Positions 14,727 to 26,960 of a DNA stretch of 64,000 nucleotides are shown in pieces; within the stretch, counting starts at the first letter, position 1, and each line of letters starts with the position of its first letter. This DNA is from Powellomyces hirtus (lineage: Eukaryota; Chytridiomycota; Chytridiomycetes; Spizellomycetales; Powellomycetaceae). The DNA lies in NCBI GenBank assembly GCA_025526995.1, contig JAHLKG010000016.1:248001-312000 (forward strand), given 5' to 3'. A model generated the notes under the pieces. The model made no database searches. It had not been told where the DNA came from and saw nothing but the letters and a program-made list of their open reading frames with translations. The position numbers and the translations under genes are program-made.

Positions 14727-16611
14727 ATGGCAGCCACAGGCGAGAAACCCAAAACGGACATTACGGCGGAGGTGTGTGTAGCATGTACAATGAAAGGTCT
14801 GCTCTGATGATATTTCTGCTGATTTTTTCGTGTTGCAGGAGTTTAAAAAAATAGAAGAGTCGCTCAAGAACAAAGAATTCCGGTCTTTGTTTATGGACTA
14901 CATGCAGGAGATTTCGGATCCGGAAAACCGAAAGGTAAAAAAAGCAACCCTCCTCTACGCAAGCCTGTGGCTTCCCTTCTCATTGTTTTCGATCGTGCTA
15001 CCCAGTTATACGAGGCCGAATTGACACAGCTCGAGTCGGAGCGCGGCAATGACATCCGGTTTGTGACGCCGACACCCGGCCATGTGATCAAAACACGAGT
15101 AAAGACCGAGGGTGGGGATGGGAAGAAAGTGTTTATCAACATGTGCACCTCGACGGAGATTGTCGCCGCGACCCCCGGAACGGCCTCGCCGGGCGAAAGC
15201 GCCAGAGGCACACCGTGGAGCATTCCATACAGTCTGACCAAGCCTAGACAAGATCTGGATTCTGGTTTGTGCCGAGCCCTTTGCCTTTGCATCGCTCGTT
15301 ACCCTAATAGCCTGCCCAGAGAGTTGACAAAGGCTACCTTCTCCCATGTAGCCGGAAAAGAATGCACAGTGTATGACTGCGTGTTTCACCCTGACACATA
15401 TACGCGGGGCCGAGTCAGCACTGCCTTCGAGCGACTCCTGGTGTCGACCGCCATTGAGGGCATTGAACGCGAATTTGGCATGGTGCTTGAAAAAAGTATG
15501 CTTTCGGAGGGAGAATCCTGGCCAAAGAGCAAATGATGACTGACGATCCACGCTGATTCCAGAATATCGAGCCCCGCGAATGACTTTTAAGGGCACACCC
15601 GTTGCGACCGTCATTCGCACACCTGCAGCCGGCAGCTCACAGACAAATATGCAGGATCCCAAAGCGGCTTTCATAAATGCGCTCAAACCCAATACCAGTA
15701 CCGCTCCGAAGTCCCCACATCCCCCTCTTTTACCTGTCGCTGCTCCGGATGCATCAGCTACAGGAAAGCCGCCACTGATAGAAGAGCTAAGTCCAGCGGC
15801 AGGACCCGTCTCGGCACCGGCCCCGAGAAAAGTCGTGGAACCAATGTACAGCATCACGCACCGTGGGGTCCGTGCTGATTATCAGCAATACACCCAGGAA
15901 CGAGAACGCCAGCGAGGTGCGCGACCAGACGCGCTCGTTGTGCGGATCGAGCTTCCGACAGTTGTAGGTTTCCTTGCAATCTGCATCCCAACCACCGGGG
16001 ATTCCTTGCTGACCACAATCTCAACTACAGAGATCGTCAAATGACATCACGCTAACGCCAGCTTTGAAGAGTTTGGGTTTGAGCGTTCCGGGGAAATACG
16101 AAACAACGATTCCCTTGCCGTTCGATGTAAACGTGGAGAGGGCTGCTGCCGTGTTTGAGAAGGACCGCGAGGTTCTCGCAGTGACATTACCCGTGATTCC
16201 CGCTCCCGACGCATGCCTGGTTTGTACTTGAGACTAGCCGGATGACCCTCATCAGCTCGTCTTCTAATCTCTCTCAAATTGCAGCCACCATCAACCGCTT
16301 CGTTCGAGCTAGATGAAGAACCCGTCGGCGCTGAAAGTGACGACGGGCTCGATGCGTCTGCCGTGCAAACACCCCTCGGGAGTGAGGATGCAGACGGGTG
16401 GATTAAAGTGCATTCGCCTGGCGTCGCAGCTGACCCGCCAGCATTCACATGCACAGCTTCAAAGATCAGCGCGGTATCTGCGGCAAACAACGTAGAAGTT
16501 CCTGATGAATTGGACTCGATGCACGCAGCACAAGCAGCATTGCGGGGTGTCTTGACACCGACAGTTCCGGTGGTGCTATCGAATACTCTCATGTACGACT
16601 TGGATGATTGA
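14727..16611 (+). CDS. DNAAF2: Kintoun/DNAAF2-like PIH1-domain axonemal dynein assembly factor
   Basis: Exons join(14727..14771,14839..14934,15006..15264,15352..15495,15563..15963,16031..16219,16285..16611); 486 aa. The N-terminal part MAATGEKPKTDITAEEFKKI leads into a PIH1 domain with FVTPTPGHVIKTRV, KVFINMCTSTEIV, WSIPYSLTKPRQDLDSAGKE and CTVYDCVFHPDTY. A proline/alanine-rich linker follows, then a CS-like domain (DALVVRIELPTVRSSNDITL, SVPGKYETTIPLPFDVNVER). Kintoun/PF13 works with Hsp70/Hsp90 in the cytoplasm to pre-assemble dynein arms, so its presence predicts a motile flagellum. An acidic tail ends MYDLDD. The family is certain enough for function; other PIH proteins (PIH1D1-3) lack this length and CS region. 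Confidence 0.9.
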
Positions 16612-16845
16612 TAAAAGGGCGAGAATGTGCCCTTTGAATAAATGGCACAAAACTCATGATCATTGGAAATAAGCTTCCGCCAGAGCAGGGTGCCTGCCAA
16701 AACATAAAACATCTAGTCGAAACGATGCAGGTGATCTATGTCCTATGTCATAGTGCTATGTAAAGTGAGAAGCGGGACCTCATGCGTGAGTGACATATGG
16801 GATGAATGCAATGTGGTCCCTATGGATGTGGAGTGAGGTATCTAT

Positions 16846-18476
16846 TTAGAGCTTGGAGCCCTCCGCGATGGCGCTGCTCAATCGCTTGGCAACGTGGTCA
16901 ATGAACTCCTCCGAGGTGACGTAGTGCTCACGCTTGAGACTGAAAGTGCAGAAAACAGACATCCTTGGTAAGCATCAAACAAGCAGGATAGCCACGGACC
17001 ATCGACAAGAACAAACTTACCCCTTGGCGCCGTAGATGGACAGGGCAAGATCCTTGGTCATAATGCTGTCCTTCTCAACAGTGTCCAGGCAAGCAGTTTC
17101 CAGGTCGGCGCAGTACTTTGCCAGCTGCTTGTTTCCATCCAGCTTGGCTCGGTGGGCCAATCCTCGGCTCCATGCAAAGATACTAGCAATGGAGTTGGTG
17201 CTGGTCTCCCGACCCTTCTGGTGTTCACGGTAGTGACGAGTCACAGTGCCGTGCGCAGCCTCGGCCTCCATGGTTTTGCCATCAGGTGTCAACAACACCG
17301 AGGTCATGAGACCAAGAGATCCAAAGCCTTGCGCCAGAGTGTCGGACTGTACGTCACCGTCATAGTTCTTGCAGGCCCAGATGAAGTTTCCGGGGGACTT
17401 GAGCGCCTGCGCAACCATATCGTCGATCAAGCGGTGCTCATACCAAATGTCAGCCGCCTTGAACTTGGCCTCGAAGGTGGACTCGTAGATTTCCTGGAAG
17501 ATGTCTTTGAAGCGGCCGTCGTACGCCTTAAGAATGGTGTTCTTTGTCGACAGGTACAAAGGCATCTTGCGCTGCAAGGCCATTTCGAAGCAGCTCTGGG
17601 CAAAGCCTCTGATGGATTCGTCCGTGTTGTACATTCCCATGGCGACTCCTCGTCCCTCGAACTCGTAAACAGTGAAAGTCTTGGCAGGTGCGCCCGACTT
17701 GGGACGGAAGGTCATCTCAAAGGTACCAGCTTCTTCGGCGACGAAATCGGTGGCCTTGTACTAGAGATCACCTTGGTGTTAGATTCCGATACCGTTGTGC
17801 AGAAGCGTTTCTGCCCGTCGGCACGTACCTGGTCACCGAAAGCGTGACGTCCGATGATGATGGGGTGTGTCCAGCCAGGCACCAGACGGGGAACGTTCTT
17901 CAACAGAATAGGTTCTCGGAACACGGTTCCGCCCAGAACGTTTCTGATCGATCCGTTCGGGCTCTTCCACATCTTCTTCAGCTTGAACTCTTCGACACGA
18001 GCCTCGTCGGGGGTGATGGTGGCGCACTTGATACCGACGTTGTACTTGAGGATGGCCTCTGCAGCTTCGAGAGTGACCTTGTCGTCGGTCTGGTCTCGGT
18101 ACTCCATGCCCAGGTCGTAGTACTTGATTGGCACGTCGACAAAGGGGAAAATGAGCTTGTCCTTGATCCACTTCCAAATGATGCGAGTCATTTCATCTCC
18201 ATCGAGCTCCACAACGGGGTTTTCAACGACGATTTTGGGCCCGGAGGCAACGGTGCGGGCGGACATGACGAGGGGAGAGTAGAGGGAGCGGCGAAGAAGC
18301 GGAGATGACAAGGAAGCAGAGGCAAAACGAGATCTCAAGAAAGTGCGGGGAGCAAACAAGCTGGGGGGAGAGGGATAGCACGGTTGGAAGTGTTTTCAGC
18401 GGGTTGAGTCTCTTTTGTTGTGTTGGAGCTCTTCGGCTGCTTGGCAATTGAGAATGAGAAGGACGTACCTGGACAT
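16846..18476 (-). CDS. IDP1: Isocitrate dehydrogenase [NADP], with mitochondrial presequence and C-terminal SKL
   Basis: Complement of join(16846..16939,17021..17760,17829..18360,18469..18476); 457 aa. The enzyme oxidatively decarboxylates isocitrate to 2-oxoglutarate, making NADPH. The catalytic region is classic: [85 protein letters not shown] and [12 protein letters not shown]. Exon 1 is 8 nt (ATGTCCAG) and supplies the start of a presequence, residues 1-34, rich in R, S, L and F with no acidic residue. An in-frame ATG at codon 35 (18264-18266) opens the conserved enzyme. The protein ends GSKL, a type 1 peroxisomal signal. Mitochondrial, cytosolic and peroxisomal forms from one gene are therefore plausible. 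Confidence 0.93.
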
Positions 18477-20158
18477 TTGCCGAATGGAAGGGAGAGTCGC
18501 GTTTTCGGAAAGAAAAAGGAGGGGGGCAGCAAGCAAGTAGTAACGAGGGAAAGGGCCACAGCGGCACAACAGCAACGAAAAGGGGAGACTCCGATAGTCT
18601 GGTCACTCAATCATCATCATCATCATCATCATCCATCCACCACAGTCAGTCTCCCCATAATAGCCTAATATCACGTGGCTGCAGGCGAGCAATAGGCGGC
18701 AGCGGGTAGTCACGACTGACTGACTGACTGACTGACTGACTGAACTGACCTGGCGCTGATGGGATGGATGGAGTGAGTGAGTGAGTGATTGATTGAGTGA
18801 ATGGGATGAATGGATGGATGGATGGATGGATGGGCAACTGCTAGATACAGTCAGACTAACCCTAGTAGAGGCATACTGGATTCAGCATGTCGGCCGTAAA
18901 TGGATTAAATGAAGGAAAGGACTCGACGCCCATTCCTGCTTGCCAAAAGGCGATCATCTATTTCTCTGCGGCACAGATGGCGATGCTTTAATGATGATGA
19001 AAAAAAAGATATGTGATACGCGCGGGGGACGTTGTATGCAGTTCCATTAATCTGTTCTGTCATCTGGCATCCTCATTGATGGCTTTACGTTGCATGCGTA
19101 CATGCACCGGACCCGAAGACCCCTCTCTCAGCAACGGAATATCCATGCTACATTGCAACACCATAGCCTTCGAAATTGCGCAGTACAATGCCCAGCTCAA
19201 CGTGCACAGTGCCCATGGAGCATGTTGTCAGGCGGAATCTATCCGTCGGCGTGTGCACCATGTCCGTGTTCTTGAGTGCCGGCACCGTACCGAAGAAATA
19301 TGCTAATACTACCGTTTAGACGCCCCCGCAGTAGATGAGCGCCGATGATTTTGATCTTACATGAAAGCTCATCCCAAAAGGAAAGAACAGGGCGCCAGGT
19401 GGCCACGTCAAGGGTATGATCGCCTGGGGTGGTCGGAATGTGGGTAAACCCATATCCATCTGTTCAGTGCGCAAGTTGTAAGTGGAAAGGAGGGTAACTC
19501 AAAAGGTACGTTCTACATCCTTACAAAGTTCGTTGCGACCGCGCCAATCCCGACGGTACACTTGCACTTGAAGCTTTGGCCATCCCGTCACCGATTTCGT
19601 CCCATAATGCAAATCTTTGCCCGGTGCCGGGTCAGCCGCCACGTTTCACCGCATGGTTGGGATAGTGTGGTCTACTGACCTATTGGATGGCTCCAGACAC
19701 TGAACCGAGGATCCTATCAGCACACTATACATCATCAGTTTGGGACCAGCATCGCTTTGGAGAACATCTCATGCGTAATTACTTCCGGCATGTCGACCTG
19801 CGTCATTCCTTCCGTATCACCCTCCAGGAGTCTCCACGACTCTCCCGCAACAATCTTCCACTTGCATGACAAATGAGGTTGTGGGAATGACGATGCTCCT
19901 GCTATTGTCCCTATTATGTGTACTTCTGCCATAGCTGTTTTTGTTACCAAGTTGACTTTTGGTTTTCCCAGGACGCGTTGAATCAATGGAGGCGCAATGC
20001 ACGCGTGACGCGCCATCAATGTCTTCTTTACGTTACCGCTTGGATAATCATCGGAACTCTGTAATCAGGCCGCGACGAAACTGATTTTCAGCCAATACTC
20101 TCAAAGGGTGCGGGCACGAATGTTGTAGTATCGATATTTTGCAAATACAACCAACATC
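18477..20158. other. Intergenic region with tetranucleotide repeats
   Basis: About 1.7 kb between the IDP1 start and the protease start; both genes read outward from it. The IDP1-proximal part holds a string of microsatellites (18609-18832). The remainder (18840-20150) has only short overlapping ORFs on both strands with no recognisable domain or consistent splicing. It probably holds promoters; nothing more can be supported. Confidence 0.5.
18609..18832. repeat. Cluster of microsatellites (ATC, GACT, GTGA, ATGG)
   Basis: In order: (ATC)n at about 18609-18632, (GACT)n at about 18714-18743, (GTGA)n at about 18771-18800 and (ATGG)n at about 18806-18832. They lie just upstream of the IDP1 start on its 5' side. 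Confidence 0.85.
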
Positions 20159-22342
20159 ATGCGCTTTTCACTTGGAGCAATAACCCTACTTGGGATCTTC
20201 AGTGTGCGCAAAACCTATGCAGAGGAACAGCCGGCAGAGCCCGCAGAGAAGGGACCTTCCATGTTAGTATATTGTAATAACTCCATGGACAAGGTCAGGA
20301 GGCTGACATTCATGCACTCAGCGTGCCCTTGATTCGTGCTGCCGAAGGACGTCTCCAACTTCGTCGAAGCCTCCTGAGACGCTCTGACGAAGGTCTTGCT
20401 GTCCTCCGAGACGATGTCACTGAGGAGGAAATTGCCAAGGCCATGGCATCCCACCATATCCCCAACAACCAGACAGGCAGTATCCCCCTGGAGCAAGACG
20501 AGAACATGGCTCAGATGCATGCCAGGGACGAAAACTTTCCAGGTGCAGACCCGGATTACATAGGAGACCCCGACGATGATGAAATGCTGAAATACTTCGT
20601 CGGCGAGGAAGACGAGGATGCCCCGCACATGAAACGTCGGTCCATGGGGAGCTCCAAACATGCCAACAAAAGGCGCCAGCTGACGCAACTCTCGCCGTCA
20701 CTGACCGCTACCTACAACAACTATGACTGCTTGGTAGAACCCACAAATGACATCCTTGGCCCGATGTCCTGGCATTAAACCATCTCTTGTCCACCACGTT
20801 TGCAGTACTACACCAATATTCAACTTGGAACTCCTGGGCAATGGTTCTCTGTCATCATTGACACCGGTTAGCCTCTCGTTGTATTGATGATTGAGGGTAT
20901 CATCGTGGGTATTCATCGCTCTCTGGTTGCAGGATCATCGGATCTTTGGGTCCCCTCAAAGAAATGCACTACGTGCGGGACCAGGAAGAGATATGATCCC
21001 ACCCTGTCTAAGACGGCATATCAGCTGGGAATCCCTATCACTACCTACGTAAGAGACGATAAAGGGCCTGGGTCTCTAAACTAAATACTTACGCGTCCGT
21101 CCTTTTAGTACGGCATTGGCGCAGCCAGCGGAACCATCATCGCAGTAAGTTTTTCTTTACTCACGCGGGGGTGGGGGGAGAACGGCACTAAGACCTTGCC
21201 TTTCTTTGTTACAGGACACCGCTCGATTTGGAAACCTTGTGGTGAATCAGCAGGTCTTCATTCAGTCTGACAAAAACACCAATATTCAGGCGGAACACGT
21301 TGATGGCTTGATTGGGCTGAGTGAGTAGCTAATCCGGCCCATAATGCTTCGATTCGCTTTGACTAAACTCTATGAACACTCAAGGTTTCTCATCCCTGTC
21401 ATGGGCCAACTCGGTGGTACCCGACCATTTGGTTGGCAAGTCATCATTGATTGAAAACCTCTTCAGGAGCGGAAAAATTGCCAAGCCCGTATTTGGCATC
21501 TGGTTGGACAGATATGTTTCTTGGAGTGCCACGCCGGACTCTGTTGTCGGCGGCGAGCTCGCCATTGGTGGGTCTGTCGGCAACACCGCGCGATACACGG
21601 GTCCCATCACCTGGTTGGGCGTCCCCAGCTATGCCAACTGGTGGACCGTTCAATGGGACGGCATCGCGGGCCCGGATGGTATCAACTTGCGACCGCCCGG
21701 TCGGAATATCAGAGGTTTGGTCGACACGGGTACGTAGTGAACTTAGGCCTGAAGGCGCATGAGGGAGCTACCTGACGACTCTTTGGACTTTAGGCACGGC
21801 GCTCATCCTCGTGGATTATGCCGTTGCTGAGAAGCTCAACAAGTTTATGGGCGCCTACGGAACGGGAATCAGAGGCTTATGGGCAATTGATTGCAACTCG
21901 GTAGCGAAGAGCAATGTACAGTTCACCATCACCCTCCAGGGCAACAAGTTTACCTTGACAGGTAAGCTCGATCGTGGTCCAACCTCGACCGCGCTATTTC
22001 CTTACGTATCTCGTCTTAGGTGCCGATTTGCCCAGCAGAGTCTGGCCAGACGATCCCAACACTTGCTACGCTCCTTTCCAATCCAAACAGAATGTACGCG
22101 CGATGTCGTTTCCAACGTCACTGTCTTGAATTTCTAAACATCCTCTATCGCAGGTCGATGCTCAAAACAACTGGCTTCTTGGCGATGTATTCCTTCGCAA
22201 GGTGAGTTAATTTCTTGCACATAGTTATTGGCGCCAGAGGAAAATTGAGTTGTGACATTGTACATAGTTCTACCAGATCTACGACTACAATTATTCGGGG
22301 GGTTGGAAGCCTCGTGTCGGACTTGCGCTTGCAAACCACTAG
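20159..22342 (+). CDS. Secreted pepsin-like aspartic protease (family A1)
   Basis: Exons join(20159..20262,20322..20733,20806..20866,20933..21048,21109..21144,21215..21320,21385..21729,21794..21961,22020..22093,22154..22201,22268..22342); 514 aa. A signal peptide (MRFSLGAITLLGIFSV) is followed by a ~150-residue propeptide that is unusually acidic (ADPDYIGDPDDDEMLKYF, GEEDEDAP) with KRR dibasic sites near residues 140-155 where a kexin-like enzyme could cut. The mature domain opens YYTNIQLGTPGQWFSVIIDTG. Catalytic aspartates are in DTGSSDLW (~D191) and DTGTALILVD (~D392); a late NNWLLGDVFLRKFYQIYD block completes the fold. It should be a secreted or vacuolar endopeptidase active at acid pH. 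Ten short introns all fit phase. Confidence 0.92.
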
Positions 22343-22942
22343 TGTAACATTGTCTTGCTGGATAACATGTACAAGTTTGTTTTTTTTTTTTGCTTGATAG
22401 TGTCAATAACAGAGTTCAGTGTCCATAGCATCGCATCAGAGCAACGATGTAGACCTTTTTTTTGCCGTTTCTGTTATTCAACACCTGCGGTAGTGGCTCC
22501 AAGATGTCGGAGGGACGCGGTCCGTGTTATGTCAGCAAAGTCATTTTTGCACCGTTTCGACAGCTGGCGAAGGTTAAAGGGTCATCTCGGCCCGTTTCGC
22601 AGCTGGATGGAATCCCACTCTTCGGCGAAAGTAGGCCCTAACGACACAAAAGATAGCTAGATACCCGCTGTTGCTCTCACATGGTTGGTCTCACCACGTA
22701 AATTGTATGTGTTGGTTGACGTAAACGCGCGCGCGGACAGCATCTCCGGTGGCGTGTTGTTGACACCCCATGCTACACCTTGTCCCTTACTTACTTTCGC
22801 GCTCTTTCTTGAAGAAAACGGTGGAAGCATATTGGGAACTGTGAAGGACATCTGCTCCATTGCGACAAGTCTAGTTCTTTTAGATCACTTGTCGTCAAAG
22901 GACATTTCGTCAATTCACCACTGGGTTCTTGCTTTGCGAAAC
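22343..22942. other. Intergenic region protease / bHLH gene
   Basis: 600 bases; begins with a T12 tract (22380-22391) after the protease stop. A frame continuous with the bHLH ORF is open from about 22685 but has no ATG before 22943, so an upstream exon or a 5' UTR is possible. No other content recognised. Confidence 0.5.
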
Positions 22943-24494
22943 ATGCTATCAGCGGAGTGCGGCGCGTCTAGTGACGCAGAAAGTGTCGATTCGGTCCAGA
23001 ATATATTTCCAGGGAGCAGAGGGTAAGACTTGAGTCGACTTTGGGTCAATTACAGATGGATTTTGATTCATGGAACACACTCAATTAGGAAACCGAAGCG
23101 AACCAACCACAATGAGCTCGAACGGAAACGCAGACTTAACCAACGCAAGAAGCTGGAGCAATTACGCGACTGTATACCCAATCTGAGAGCCGGAGACAAG
23201 CCAAGCACTGTTACCATCATTGAAAAAGCAAAAGAGCACATGGATGTTTTGAATCATCGAATTGAAGTCTTGGAGCTGGATATCGAGCGCGCCCGGAACG
23301 GTCAGATCATGAAGCCTTATCCTGTCATTGCGCACGGCGCAGACCCGTTGATTGAAAGACTGCAACGAGAAAACATGGAGCTCAGGATGCATGTGCACCT
23401 TCTGCAACAACAATTGCTTGTTGCAACCGGTTCTCACCCTGCTTCTGCCACGCAACAAAGCCACAATCCTGTCGCGTTGTATTCTCCCAACCCGTCCATG
23501 ATGAATGTTTTTGGTCAGGCAGCTGCCTGTGTCCCTGGTATAGAAACGCAACAGTCACCATTCTGGGCGAATCCTCCAATTGCCAATTCGCAGTCGCGTG
23601 GATTGGATACCTCCGTCCATCCAGAGGGCATGCCTCCCATGAATCATTCCGCAGAAAGTTACACTACGATGCTGAGCAATAGACTCGCTGGACCACCGCA
23701 TTATCGGATCCACTCGGAACAATCTCCTATACAATATTTTCCCGGAGCGGCGGGCCTCATGCCGGACGAGTCAATGTCGCACTTCACTCCCCTCATATCT
23801 CATACAAGTTTGACGCAAGAGAACGTCTATCAAGGACAGTCATATGATTCTAGAATCACTCAAGCGACAGGAGAGCTCCGTGTGTTTTCAGACGTGCAAG
23901 TCAAGGTATGCAGCGCCGGAATGTTGTTATTATCTCGAACCTAGATCTCTTACCTGTACTCATCAATCTAGGAGGAGCCAGATTTATGGCCAGACATCAG
24001 CATCTCATCAAGCGTTCCAGCCACCGCATTGTCATCAGCGGTTTCAAGCCCATCCAAGAAACGCAAGCATTCAAGGTGTGAGCTTGCGGAAGTGGTTATT
24101 ACGGCAATGGCGTGGAACTTATATGACTTTGTCAGTTCCCTAGATCTGACCGCCGAGAGTGCAGAGTCGCAGACGACGGCAGCGACCCCGCCAATCGATT
24201 TGGATCCTCCCTCTGCCCTGGAGCCATATGTTCAACATGTATGTACGCCAACACTTCATCGAAACAGCAGCTCAAAGTTGGGCTTATGCTTTTTTTTTTT
24301 TTTTTTTTGCCCAGTTTACCGCCCACGATACCATGCGGCATGACCTTATACAGTCACCATCTGAAGTGGCTTCCGATCGTTTGCATACTCTCATATGTGA
24401 TTCCTGTCACATGACTTTCCCCGCGACTCCGCCTGCCAACCCTCATCGAGATTCACACGGATATCTTTGCGCAAACTGCATCCTCAAACTATAG
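22943..24494 (+). CDS. bHLH transcription factor (Max/Myc-like) with C-terminal GATA-like zinc finger
   Basis: Exons join(22943..23022,23089..23905,23972..24238,24315..24494); 447 aa. The basic region and helix-loop-helix lie at about residues 26-90: KRTNHNELERKRRLNQRKKL, LRDCIPNLRAGDKPS, IIEKAKEHMDVLNHRIEVL. The H-E-R pattern in NHNELERKRR is that of E-box (CACGTG) binders such as Max and USF. The middle is Q/P/S/M-rich, typical of an activation or low-complexity region. The last exon carries C-x2-C-x20-C-x2-C (ICDSC ... YLCANCILKL), close to the GATA-finger pattern. The start is the first ATG in frame; an extra upstream exon cannot be excluded. The last intron has a T19 tract before its AG. 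Confidence 0.82.
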
Positions 24495-24707
24495 CGCATT
24501 ACCCCATGACGCAAGACACTAATGATTAGAAACCTTAAATAGAAATGATACCCATGCACGGCATCAGAAAAACTTTGTTGCCGTCCCCACAGTTTAGAAA
24601 AAACGTAGTATAAAAGATACCCGTCTCGCAACAATCCGCCTCTTGCGAGTGTGTTGACTCTCTCGTAACGATTAGAACAGTGTACGAAGCCCAGATTGTT
24701 CGGACAG

Positions 24708-26876
24708 ATGACTCACGCGAGTCTCAACGTAAGCTGTGTCACCCAAGGGCGGAGATGATGCCTCGGTACCTTGCAAAACATCATTCGTTCCCGCACCCCA
24801 TTCAATACCCGGAATCCATCTATACCTAATGGTGAGAGCATTCGTATAACTAGCGTACACGCACTAGGACAGAGTTCTGATTCCCGGTCTTCATTTCCTG
24901 AAGGCTGCCGCTGCACGTCGCCATGTCATTGAGAGACGAGACTATGACCTTCGACGGAAGGAATTCGAACGAGAAGACCTTGTGTCGAAGCTGCACAGCG
25001 ACGCTGTCTTTCGGAGCAATCTCGATTCGGATGAGCGAGTGGATAACAAAAGGCGACTGAGGATTCAGAAGATTCGTGAAGAGGAACAACGAACATATGA
25101 GGAGCTGATGGAGGTAATTTGCAGCATACACTGCTGCAATGCAATGCAATGCCAAAAAAAAAAACGCAACAAACTCAAGAGTTTCGAAAGGCTGCGCGAC
25201 AAAGGATATATAGAGAGACCCAGTTGCAACGAGAGCAAGAGCTGGCCCAGGATTCTGAAAAGAGAGAAATGGAGCGCCTCCGGGAGGAGAAGCTGCGGCA
25301 ATCGATCCGGGAGAACAGCACAGAGCTGAGGGACCTCGAAAAGAAGCTGAACTACGCATATATGAACAAGGAGCGTTCTCTTCAGATGCAAGAAAAGGCG
25401 TTGCAGGTTGAAGTTGCCAAGGTGAGAGGGCAGGTCTGCCATCCATGTCGGGACCACATGAAGAATCTGAAATCTGACGTCTTCTTCTCACCAAGGCCAA
25501 GGAAGCTGAACTGATTGCGGAGATGAACCAGCAATTGGAGAAGCGAAAGCAGTTGGACCTGGAATTAGAACACCAGGCATATCTCAAGAGTGTTGAGTAC
25601 AACCGAGCCCTGAACGATCAGCTACTCGAACAAGAAGCCAGGAAGCAAGAAGAATTTGAACAATTCTTACGCGATAAGGCCATGGTGGACGAGATTGTGC
25701 AAAAGATAATGCAAGAGGATGCAATGTATGTGGCAAGAGGCGCAACCCCTGGATCATGTGTGATCATGAATTTATTAACGACCTTGGTACATTAGGGAAG
25801 CTAAAAAGAGAATGGAGAAGCAAGACGAAACGAAACAGTTCATTGAGAAGTTCATCATTGAACGCGAGGAATGGAGACAGGAAGAAGCTGCCCGCCAAAT
25901 TGCAGAGAACAAACGAATCGAGCAGTACGCGCAACTGCAACGCGAGAGAGAACAGGCCCAGCAGGACGTCAAGAAGCACAAGGATGACAAAAAGAGTGTC
26001 ATTTACGATAAGGTAGAATCCGTTTTCGGAACCCCCTCTGAGCATACGGTCAAGTTAACGTACTTTATTGATAACAGCTGGCGGCTGAGATGAAACGGAA
26101 AGAGGAAGCAAAGGCCGAGCTTGAGCAGCTGCGCGTTGACCTGTACCAAGAAGAGCAAGAGGAGGAGTCCCGACGACGTGATCAGGTAAGGCTTAGCACG
26201 ACAGCCTTGGGACTATTCTGTCAGCATAACCACTTTCCTCCCAGGAATTGCTGCAATCGAGGATCCGAAAACGCCTGGAGTTGATTGATGCATACCGCAA
26301 CCAAATGTTGGAGAAGCGGTTCCGTCTCTTGCAGGAACAAGAGCAGGAGGAAGAATATCGTTGCAAGGTCTGTTACGAACGCCATGCGCGCGGCACACTC
26401 GACGAATATCGTGATTAAATGGAATTTTGACAACTCTGCAGATGATGGAGAAATATGCAGCTGCCGAGAAGATCGAGCAGCTGAATGCCCAAAAGCGGCG
26501 GATGAAGCAACTAGAACACAAACGAGCTGTCGACGCGCTGGTCGAAGAGCGACGGCACCTTATCGAAAAGGAGCAGGAACTGGTTGCAGGCGAACAGCAA
26601 CGGGAAGAAGAACTCGAACACTATCGCCAGCAAGTTGTAGAGCAGGAGCGACAGCGACTACTCCGCGAGCATGCTTCCAAACTCATGGGCTACTTGCCAA
26701 AGGTGGGGCCGTTCTGTAAAGTGTCAGTCGGAACCATTAAGCGTTTCTGACTCCGAATTGCTTTATCATTTTAGGGGGTCCTTCGTGACCAAAAGGATCT
26801 GGATCTTTTCGACGAAGAGTTCCGAAGAAAATTTGAGGGACTCTCCGTTGATCAAGGAAACGGTGGCACTGTCTAA
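24708..26876 (+). CDS. MNS1: Meiosis-specific nuclear structural protein 1 homologue (MNS1, ciliary coiled coil)
   Basis: Exons join(24708..24728,24868..25113,25182..25421,25496..25725,25796..26012,26078..26185,26245..26367,26442..26702,26775..26876); 515 aa against ~495 in vertebrates. Almost the whole protein is a charged coiled coil (TPH/trichohyalin-like). Segments match MNS1 closely: RQSIRENSTELRDLEKKLNY, YMNKERSLQMQEKAL, DKAMVDEIVQKIMQEDAM, LRVDLYQEEQEEESRRR, LNAQKRRMKQLEHKRAVDAL, and the end LMGYLPKGVLRDQKDLDLF. In animals MNS1 is a microtubule inner protein of motile cilia doublets. The first exon (MTHASLN) and its 139-nt intron are the least certain part. It ends 84 bp from the stop of the TTLL gene on the other strand. 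Confidence 0.9.
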
Positions 26877-26960
26877 TATTTGATTTGCTGCCAAGCTTTG
26901 AATATAGCGTGTAAATTTTGGATCTAATGTGTGACGAAACAGCTCTACAGTGATTGGATT

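Noticed and set aside
16047..16712. 221-codon ORF on the minus strand
   Set aside because: Lies antisense to Kintoun exons with clear homology; Ser/Arg-rich shadow composition.
17152..18308. Long plus-strand ORFs of about 200-230 codons
   Set aside because: Antisense shadows of the strongly codon-biased NADP-IDH gene.
18609..18832. Possible CRISPR-like or satellite array
   Set aside because: Units are 3-4 bp without spacers: plain microsatellites in a eukaryotic genome.
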